Origin: Phoronis australis
Taxonomy: Eukaryota > Phoronida > Phoronidae
Direction: 5' to 3'
DNA: 28,525 nt
Assembly: GCA_002633005.1 (NCBI GenBank)
Contig: NMRA01000819.1
Location: 99,244 to 127,768, forward strand
Shown here one piece after another: positions 20,735 to 28,525 of this stretch. The notes under the pieces were generated by a model. The model was not told the DNA's origin, searched no databases, and saw nothing but the letters and a program-made list of their open reading frames with translations. Position 1 is the first letter of the stretch; each line of letters starts with the position of its first letter. A program made the position numbers and the translations under genes.

Positions 20735-22890
20735 GGGGGTGCGTAAGTTCAACAACAGTTTGTCAGATGGCGAGCAATACGTTAAACAAATTAAAAATAA
20801 AATAAATTTTATAAAAAGTCAATATTACCTACTAATTTATAATCCGGATACAGTCGAAAACCTGCCTAATCATGAATTGCGTTTTAGAATTGATGATAGA
20901 ATACACAGAACACTTGGAACAATGGAAAGAGGAATTTTAACTGGCACTAAAAACAGATTTCAAACCTTAGAAGAAGAGACTCCATCAATAGAAACTCTTA
21001 ACAAAATCCTAACAGAAGAAATCAAGATCCTACATGAGAAAAAAGGAAAGACAAGCACAAGCCTATCACCAGAAGACACTAAAATTCAACAGATGGACAC
21101 AAAAAGAAAAGAACTGTACAAGAAAGACAAAAAGACAGAAAGCGAAAGAATAGAGTACGGCGAACTTAACAAAACAGTGAAAAAACGAAGAGAAATAGAG
21201 CCCGACGAAAAAGAACAAAGATGATAATGGACACAATTGAAAAAGGAAAAGGACCAAAAGAAATCTACAAGCAACGAAATAAAAAGATATCAAAAATGCG
21301 AAACTCTAACGGAGATATAACAAACAACAGAGAAGAAATACTCAAAATATGTGCCGATTTCTACACAATTTTATATGAGAAAACGACGAATCCACCAGAA
21401 AAGATGAGAACCAGAAATCTAGACACAGAACAAGTACCACCTTTCACTGAGGAGGAAGTAGAACGTACCCTAAGAGAGATGAAGAAAAGAAAAGCACCAG
21501 GAAATGATGATATTACAAGCGATATAATTTCAGCAGGAGGAAAAGAAACAATCAAATACTTGACAAAAGCATTCGATGTAATTCTAAGGACCCAAAACAT
21601 CCCAGAATGCTGGAAAGAAGGCAAAATAATAATTTTAATTAAAAAAGGAGACCGAAGTGACATAAAAAACTATAGATCCATAAGCTTATTAGCCCATACA
21701 TACAAACTGTTCACAAGGCTATTACAAAATAGAATGGAATGGAGAAAGAACTAGATGAAAATCAACCCCAAGAACAAGCAGGGTTTAGAAAGAGCTACTC
21801 AACTACAGACCATCTGAAAGCCCTTGGAAAAAACAATTGAAAAATGTATCGAATTTAACCTACCACTATGTGTTGGTTTCATAGACTATGAAAAGGCTTT
21901 TGATTGAATTGAACATTTTGCCATCATTGAAGCCCTAAAAACATCAACATAAATGAAACATAAGTAAAACTGCTGCAAAATATATACACAGATGCCATCG
22001 CACACATCGACAACCAGTCTCTGAAAGATTCAACATAGAGAGAGGAGTTTGACAGGAGACCCAATTTCACCTAAACTGTTTACACTGAAAATGGAAGAAA
22101 TCTTCAAATCTTCAGACCTTGAAAGGGGAGTAAACATAGACGGAGAACATCTTACAGACTTGCAGATGATGTTGCTTTATGCACATAAGACTTAACACAA
22201 TTAGAAACAAATTTAAATACACCGAATGGAGACAGCAACAATGTGGGATTAAAGATACACAAGGACAAGACAAAGTACATGACAAATGTTGAAACAGATG
22301 AACAAGTAATGGTGGAGAACAAGATCATTGAAAGAGTCACACAATACAAATACCTGGGACAAATGGGGAACCATATGACCAATGAAATACAAATCCGAAT
22401 AAGAGCTGGATGGAGTTGCTTTGGAAAAAACAGAGAAATATTCCAAGATAAGAACATACCCATATCCCTGAAAAGAAAAGTATTTGACCAGTGCATCATT
22501 CCTACAACACAGAGAGCAGTGGAGAGAAAATGCTTGGAATAAAATTACTAGACAAGGTTCCACACTGAGAGATAAGGAAACAAACAAGGGCCATGGACAT
22601 AATCAAGACAATTCTGAAACTGAAATGGAGGTGGTGCGGACACGTGGCCAGAGCACAGGACAACAGATGGACATAAAGATGCACAGAGTGGCAACCCAGA
22701 TATGGAAAGAGATCAAGAGGACGGCCCCAAGAGAGATGGAGAGATGACATGATGAAGACGAGAGGCACAACGTGGATGAGAGCGGCAAGAGACAGGACAA
22801 ATTGGAAGGCATTGTCGGAGGGCTACATCCTGCAGTGGATGGACAATGCCTAGATGAGATGAGGTGAGATGAGATGAGATGAGATGAGAT
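20735..22890 (+). mobile_element. dead RTE-like non-LTR retrotransposon, 5'-truncated
   Basis: The element begins after the endonuclease domain and runs through the spacer, reverse transcriptase and C-terminal region. Open blocks are 20739-21224, 21221-21754 and 22243-22542, in different frames. Visible RT features are KAPGNDDI, KKGDRSDIKNYR.ISLL, motif A (FIDYEKAFD, 21878-21904) followed directly by a TGA, and motif C (LADD, 22159-22170) in a shifted frame. The C-terminal block has GHVAR, RWRDDM and LQWMDN before TAG 22851-22853, typical of the RTE-type endonuclease-RT family often misnamed craniofacial development protein 2. Multiple stops, frameshifts and an internal deletion near 22502 make it non-functional. 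It ends in a GATGA-type tail. Clade assignment is from memory of family motifs. Confidence 0.85.
22852..22890 (+). repeat. (GATGA)n LINE tail
   Basis: Pentanucleotide repeats GATGA, with one GAGGT variant, start at the stop codon of the RTE-like element. RTE-family elements commonly end in short microsatellites rather than poly(A), so this marks the 3' end. Confidence 0.85.
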
Positions 22891-23049
22891 ATATTTTTAG
22901 ATGTACTTGTGCATGTAGTATTGTTGGGAATAGAAGGCAGAGCAATTCTCTTACTGTGTGTAAAAAGAAATTACGAGACAATACAGAAATAAAATTTGAG
23001 GAAGAAACATTGAATATTTACTTTTTCCTGATAAATCTGAGTGGAAAAC

Positions 23050-24745
23050 ACGTCAAATGAATTATTAAATTTAGGAACAAAAATTAAATGTCAAATTATT
23101 CCTCCGAAAGCAAACTGGATTAAAACGGAGAGCGCCCGACAAAATACTTCAAGAGTCTATACATTATTACAATATATTTGTTTATAACACTGGGTAAGAT
23201 TGCAAGCATTTAAAAGGAGATCGAAACGAAATACTCAAAGTAAAATCCAGTTTTTATCAAGAAATTTATGCTGAGAAAGGCAATGACAATTTTGACATTA
23301 AACAAATATTTAAAGAACCTTCTTTTCCTGTCTTATCCGACACTGATATCAATGGTTTGAGAGGAGTAATTTTCTAGACGAGACGTCTTACGTTTTAAAA
23401 AACATTTAATATGATAAAAAGTCAAGTAATACAGTTCAATAAGTAATAATGTCGTCAATGTCAAAATCTGAAAACAGTAAAAACAGTATTTTTTTTCATT
23501 TTTGACTACCTTAAACGTTTTTGGGATGATTTGATATATTTTATTCTGCGACATTTCGATTCAATTTACGTCAAAACCAAAATATCCTTGACTCAGAGAA
23601 CTGTGGTGTTATAACATGCAAAATGAAACTTGTTAAACCAGCTCCTGGAAATTGGAGATCTCACTTTGTTAAAAATAGTGTATACGTTTGCAGCTGGGCA
23701 AATAAACAAGAAACATTTTTCACTAGAGTATATCAAATAACCAGACGTATAGGTGAATTGTGCTGAAAACCAACAAAACTTAGGTCTCCTTCTGCAAACT
23801 GATTTTTGAAAAGCTTCTCATAACGTACTTACGGTGTTCAAAAACTGTAATTCAAAATTTTTGTTTCTCCAAGGCCTTCCTCTGCAAAGAGACTGTAGAC
23901 AGGGTGATCCTCAGTTTTGTTCTATGTGCCGAAATCTTGCAAATAATGGTGGAATATAATAGAGAAATAAATTGTAATATAATCTCGTTTAATGGCGTTT
24001 TGGAGGTAAATGGTGATTTTTTACATGTGATAATCTGCTAAATAGAAATAGAAATTGTTTTTGCTATAATTTTCTTTGATCAGTTCAGTAAAAAATCCGA
24101 AAATGTAACCCGAAATATTAATTAAAAAGTTGTCGGATTAATTTTACCTTTTTAACTGTCCTCTCATCCTGGCTGTAAACATATTTATAAAAAAACAGAA
24201 ATCAACGGAAATCTACTGCTCAAAGAAAGTTTGAAAATTTATATGTTATTGATCCCTGTACATGCTGTATATAGAAAAGTTCTTATGAAATGGCTGTTTC
24301 AAGCGTAAATAATACAAACAATAAGTTGCACTATCAATATAAGTTGCTGCATAGGATCATTATTGCGAATGCAAATGCTTGATTGTTTAAAATTGATTAT
24401 GTTGATTCTGTGTCCTGTATCATTTGTAACAACGGACGTGTGACAATCGAACAATTATTTGTACGTTGTTGTGTTACAAGTTCTTTTTGGCGCAAAATTG
24501 AGAGTCTGTTGTCAACAAAGATTGATTCCGGACTTCACTTAGATAAAAGTGCAATTTTTGGGATCCCTTTTAAAAATTATACATCTTACTCAAGTGGTTT
24601 TCGTTGTATACGAAATATTACATTTTCACCACAAAAATATAATAGAATGATTTAATTTTAAATGTATTTATTAATCACCTAAAAATAAATTGCATCAGTG
24701 AAAATGTTTTTCAAACCATAGCCATCCTAAATCAGGAGAGCGTCA
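23050..24745 (+). mobile_element. decayed L1/Tx1-like LINE remnant
   Basis: Fragments in all three plus frames follow the order of an L1/Tx1-like ORF2. They include NGERPTKYFKSL (23124-23159), a FYQEIY block (about 23250), NVFWDDL and SLTQR blocks (about 23515-23600), a motif A relic with a stop in it (23801-23818) and RQGDP (23897-23911), followed in another frame by FVLCAEIL. The C-terminal Cys motif lies in the ORF 24383-24655: C-x2-C, then EQLF and C...FW, where the usual His is Gln. About 0.15 kb between motif A and RQGDP seems deleted. The start near 23050 and end near 24745 are estimates. It lies in the same orientation as the RTE-like element just upstream. Confidence 0.75.
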
Positions 24746-26928
24746 AGAACTCTGGACACCATGGAAGTCTATTTTTTTGCTCATTAAGGAAGTTTTCTGT
24801 CACTCGAGCGCCCTTCATAACTCCTCTCGAGGCATCTGTGCCTGGTTCGAGGTGAATATTGTGGTTTATATACTTTCACTGATAAAAATGTTGATTTCTT
24901 ATGTTGTGTTTGACTAATAAATGGTAAAATAATAACGTTTTCATGATGTGACTTTTAATAACACTGACAATCACCATGGCTCATCATTTCAATTTTCGCA
25001 AGCATCTCATCTTCGTCTTGAATCCTTAAAAATATTGCACCTCCTGGTTCTCGAATACTGAGAAGGTTCCTAGTCAGCTGCAGTGGCTTTGTGGTTAATT
25101 TGAGAAGAAAAAAACTCGTCAGAGTTAATTAAAATGTCCACGAATTCCATGCTATAAGTGTGCTTTAAGTGACAATTGTCTCCACTGCGTGATGTTATAT
25201 AAGTTATTGTACTTCTGTAAAATACAGAGAGAACCCATTCCGGAGGAGGGTGAAAATGGAAATTGTCACGAACAGTCCCTCTATCCCAATTTCAGAAAAT
25301 TGTGTATACACGTAATTTTGTGAAACCCGAAAAGGGGGAAACTGAATCGGTTCAAAAAACTTGACCTCTTTTATACTACTTGTACCTGCACCTCTTCAAA
25401 AGATTAATCTTTGGGCTAGATATTGTCAACCCGGGGCCTAGCCTAGTATACCGTAAATTCAAAAACGCAGTACTCTTCCAAAACGAAGTCAATATAAGTA
25501 ACTGGACACTAAATTGGCAAATAGGACTTGACACAAATCAAGATTGTTGATCCAGGGTACGAAAAATTCCCAAAGTCACGAGCCTAATGCATTCTTTGAC
25601 ACAAGCACTTAAGTATCAGTCCACGGATCCACCGACCACAGTACAGCCAACAAGCGGCAAGGTGGGGGGTCAACCATTCAGATCCGTGTTTAGTCTGATA
25701 AATCACATTAGGGATGAGAGAAAATGGGTGAAGTATGACACCACAAAGTTTGATGGTTTAGGAGATACAAGGAAGTGTTCTGGGGGGCAAAATGAGGCAA
25801 TTTCTTGGTGTGGAATGAGTCATTTTTGACCAAATTTTCTACTCCAGTTTCTGCTTCAAACAGAATCGTTTCTGAACAATTTTGATATCACATGATAGGT
25901 TCATGACCAATGTCAGTAAAAACGGCACCGACACTGCAATATCGGTTACCATAGTAACACTGGAACTGTTTCCGTGGAGGTACGTTTCCGTCTTGTGAAA
26001 AACCAGCAGTAAGCTGTACCCTTATAGCGAAGCTGCCCCCGCGAGAAAACCAAAAATAATAACATGGACATGTATAAGACTCCATGCCCTTGAAATTAAT
26101 ACAATAAAAACTTTGTCAGCCCTTCAGGCAGTCTTGGTAATAGGTGTCTGAATTTCACTATTTTCAGACCGCGTATGTGTATTTGTCATGATAAACCAGT
26201 CACTAGTTGTGCGCCGTTTCTACGCATTAATATGCCGTGGTATAATACAACAATTAAAACAATTGGTTTGCTTAAATGTTTTTAATTAATTTTAAGGACA
26301 CTAGCATTTCCCAATAAAATATAAATTATACTAAATTTGTTCATCCAATTCGTCTGAATACCAAACTAAATCTTACAATGCGTTAGTTGAATGATGGCTG
26401 ACCTAAAGTGCGGATTTGCAAATTTATCTATTTATCTGGCACTGCCAGTCGCATCAAATGTGGTATTTCTACAAATTGCGGAGAGAAACAACTTTGGAAA
26501 CTCTAGGGAAATGCACAAGGTTTAGAGTGAGACATTTCAGCATCTTATAAGAGTACGTGGAGCTGATGTGGAGGTGGAACGTGTCATCCTGAGTAGTCTG
26601 TCTCACTCAGTCAGACTCTCAGTGTCTGCCTCGGAGGCACTGTGTGCAGCAGGAGCTACATAATCTACCGTATTAGATTCACTTGCCCGAATCATCGTTA
26701 CAACACTCGAGATATATTGGCGTCGCCAAAGACACTATCCACTGCACACTAGAGGAGAAACCTGATAGAGGTCTGAAAAATGACCAAAGACTTTCAACGT
26801 TTAACGTCCTGCTTCGCGTGAGCTCAGGTAGGAATCACTAAACTCCAGGGTCTGACCCTGAGGAATATTTTTAGAAGCACCTCATTCATGCAAAAATACT
26901 TTTATTCACACACCGTGATTGCTTATAG
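24746..26928. other. no gene recognised
   Basis: The ORFs at 25587-25829 (plus) and 25888-26085 (minus) have no recognisable domain. No tandem or inverted repeat stands out. Confidence 0.5.
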
Positions 26929-27081
26929 CTTGGGCCTTATTGCTTAATCATATCTTATTCAAATGTGTTGTTATTTATGCAACTACATGTATACATTGGC
27001 ATAGATTATATCTTGGGCCTTATTGCTTAATCATATCTTATTCAAATGTGTTGATGTTTATTCAACTACATGTATACATTG
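26929..27081. repeat. 83-bp-spaced direct repeat
   Basis: A unit of about 70 bp starting CTTGGGCCTTATTGCTTAAT occurs at 26929 and again at 27012. The copies are identical for the first 43 bp and then differ at a few bases up to the shared CTACATGTATACATTG. Confidence 0.9.
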
Positions 27082-27125
27082 TCATTGGCAAATAAAATAG
27101 GTAGTCCTCATAACTTTTCATAACA

Positions 27126-27203
27126 ACCACCAAATTAGGCAATGACCATCGCCTCTGTTGGCTTCGGGCCAACAGAGGCGATGGTCATTGCCTACCACCA
27201 AAT
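27126..27203. mobile_element. 58-bp palindromic insertion with 10-bp flanking repeat
   Basis: Two perfect 26-bp arms (27137-27162 and 27168-27193) surround a 5-base loop (TTCGG). The 10-mer ACCACCAAAT stands directly outside at 27126-27135 and 27194-27203, with one extra T on the left. The layout is that of a minimal foldback element or snap-back insertion with a target-site duplication. A 9-11 bp duplication is typical of Mutator-like elements, but no other support is available. Confidence 0.7.
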
Positions 27204-27361
27204 GTGTAACATGACTTCTGCCCATGAACTACTTTTAGAGATTAGGGAGTTATGATGTTGTGTCTGCCAATGAATGTCTGCGATTATTGTTATGAGTGTT
27301 ATCTCCTCTGGTCACGCAGAGAGTTGTGGGATTTTGGCGGGTCAGCGATAATACACATTAA

Positions 27362-27800
27362 ATGGTGGCAAGAGTTGCATTTTTTTATCTTGTGAATCTA
27401 TCGTTGTCGCATGGCTGGGCAGATTGGGTGATACGCCCAGAGCAACATTACATGGTGGAAAATCATGCAAGCATGGAGGAAGGAAAACTGAAAGCGTCGC
27501 CAAAGTTTACGGGAGACAATGGCTCGTTTGAGACTGTGCAAACACATTGGCTACAGTTCCAAGACTACTTGCAGATTCATGATTTGTCGACCAAAACAGA
27601 GACGGAAGATCTTGCAGACATTTGCCTCCACTTCTGTTTGTCCCTAGCAGGACAAGCCCATTTGTGGGCGCAGAGCATGACAATTACTTCGAAGAAAGAC
27701 TTGGAAAAACAGTTCTTCGAACGATTTTGTGAAAATCGATCCGAATACGCCATGATCAAGCACTAGAATGTCATGAAGTTTAACAAGAACTTACTTTAAA
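27362..27800 (+). pseudogene. LTR-retrotransposon gag fragment
   Basis: The ORF runs from ATG 27362 to TAG 27764-27766 (134 aa). Residues about 46-125 resemble the capsid-like gag domain of Ty3/gypsy-type elements: PKFTGD, a Trp-containing HWLQFQDYL helix, LSLAGQAHLW and DLEKQFFERF. Residues 1-45 are not recognised. Coding similarity seems to go on past the TAG to about 27800, where it stops; zinc knuckle, protease and RT are absent. The TGGTGGCAAG at 27363 could be a remnant primer-binding site, but I see no LTR. It is a truncated relic, likely broken by the minus-strand element that follows. Confidence 0.65.
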
Positions 27801-27909
27801 CACTTGATGGAACTGTGCTCAACCGTCATCTTCAGTTGGTCTCCCACTGTCCTTAATGGTTTCGTCCCTAAACCAAGACCATCTCTAGTAGGCGGGACAA
27901 CAGAGTTGA
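27800..27909 (-). mobile_element. probable 3' UTR of the minus-strand retrotransposon
   Basis: Sequence between the ORF stop (27910) and the point where gag similarity ends (about 27800). No tail repeat or poly(A) is evident at the junction, so the border is approximate. Confidence 0.35.
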
Positions 27910-28525
27910 TCAGGCTCTGCCTGACGGTTGTTGATGGTATTGCTGTTGGTGCTTCACCCATATCCAACAAGATGCCTGTTCAGCTTCGGTGGCCACATCG
28001 CGGAGAAGAACCTTCTTTCCTGTCACAGACACGCCCAGAGACCTTGCCATAGCAGTAACCGAGCTGGCCGGAAAACCACGGCAACCAACCTCCACGGAAA
28101 AACTCCAACATCTCCAGCCGTTAACGTGGCAGTCACTCCTCAAATCAGTATATTTCAGGTTCTTCCGCTCGTGTGCCTCTTCTACCCTACTCTCCCACGG
28201 AATGGTGAGCTCGATCAGGATGATCTGGTGTGAACTATCCGAATAAAGAATCAAGTCAGGGCGCTGGGTAGTCTGGACAATGTGCTGTGGGAAGGATGAC
28301 TGGTGACCGGCAAGATCAACCCACAATTTCCAGTCGTTGGCTGTGTGAAGGATGCCTTTCTGCGCTGGTGACTTCTTCTTACTTGCCTCATCGCCACTTC
28401 TTCTGAAACTGATAAATTCGATCCGGTGGCTTCTTGACTTTGGTTTACTCTTGACTTCGTCAACCAACACCCTTGCGAAAACTTTCAGTACCTGGTTGTG
28501 CCGGTAGGTGTACTTTCCTGATGCC
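27910..28525 (-). CDS. retrotransposon ORF C-terminus with nuclease-like domain (partial)
   Basis: The ORF is open for 204 codons from the window edge to a stop at 27910-27912; it begins outside the window, so the GTG at 28470 is not a start. It opens with KYTYRHNQVL, then RPDL (residues 88-91), IELTIPWE (104-111), HERKNLKY (about 118-125), VEVGCRGF and a C-terminal AEQASCWIW. RHN plus RPD plus E-x-T fits the restriction-like endonuclease of R2/NeSL/HERO-type non-LTR elements, a PD-(D/E)XK relative. This family is very common in marine invertebrate genomes. That it is an RLE is inference; RT lies upstream on the minus strand, off the window. No frameshift or stop is seen, so it is younger than the LINEs at 20.7-24.7 kb. 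Confidence 0.75.
   Translation of the reverse strand, partial: ASGKYTYRHNQVLKVFARVLVDEVKSKPKSRSHRIEFISFRRSGDEASKKKSPAQKGILHTANDWKLWVDLAGHQSSFPQHIVQTTQRPDLILYSDSSHQIILIELTIPWESRVEEAHERKNLKYTDLRSDCHVNGWRCWSFSVEVGCRGFPASSVTAMARSLGVSVTGKKVLLRDVATEAEQASCWIWVKHQQQYHQQPSGRA

Noticed and set aside
24383-24655. Independent 90-codon gene
   Set aside because: Its C-x2-C and FW pattern is the C-terminus of the surrounding L1/Tx1-like LINE.

Overview
This is a window of animal nuclear DNA, not bacterial. The one clear gene is split by introns with GT-AG borders, intergenic DNA is long, and the rest is filled with decayed non-LTR retrotransposons, LTR-type gag remains, terminal-inverted-repeat DNA elements and short tandem repeats. 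The repeat content, moderately AT-rich composition and frequent TACATGTA-type words fit a marine invertebrate such as a lancelet, mollusc or related phylum. I cannot fix the species from the sequence.

Positions 1-8418 hold the 3' part of a plus-strand gene for a GLIPR2/GAPR-1-like CAP-superfamily protein. Seven coding exons are visible (1038-1271, 1538-1791, 2191-2238, 2727-2837, 3994-4135, 5235-5312, 8264-8418). They encode the last piece of one CAP domain, a Lys-rich, Ser-rich and Thr-rich linker, then a complete second CAP domain ending at a TAG stop. The exons before 1038 lie upstream of the window. The large last intron carries a long imperfect inverted repeat (about 6471-6908).

Positions 8419-20734 contain no gene I can recognise. 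They hold candidate poly(A) signals, a tRNA-like SINE head (about 9045-9124, minus) with a related inverted fragment near 9587, a 44-bp tandem repeat (11308-11487), a 2.25-kb DNA transposon with 27-bp perfect terminal inverted repeats and a 7-bp target duplication (12455-14700), a GT microsatellite, a 30-bp repeat with a palindromic core (16804-16936), and one unassigned 112-codon ORF (18832-19170).

Positions 20735-24745 are two dead LINEs in the same orientation: an RTE-like element ending in a GATGA tail, then an L1/Tx1-like element recognisable from its RT motifs and C-terminal Cys motif. Near the right end are an 83-bp direct repeat, a 58-bp near-perfect palindrome flanked by a 10-bp direct repeat (27126-27203), an LTR-type gag fragment (about 27362-27800, plus), and the C-terminal nuclease-like part of another retrotransposon ORF on the minus strand running off the window edge (27910-28525).

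The genes do not form an operon or pathway. The window is one host gene plus a repeat-rich downstream region. I did not find a convincing new defence, toxin or biosynthetic system. The most novel items are the tandem-CAP fusion, the TIR element and the small palindrome insertion.
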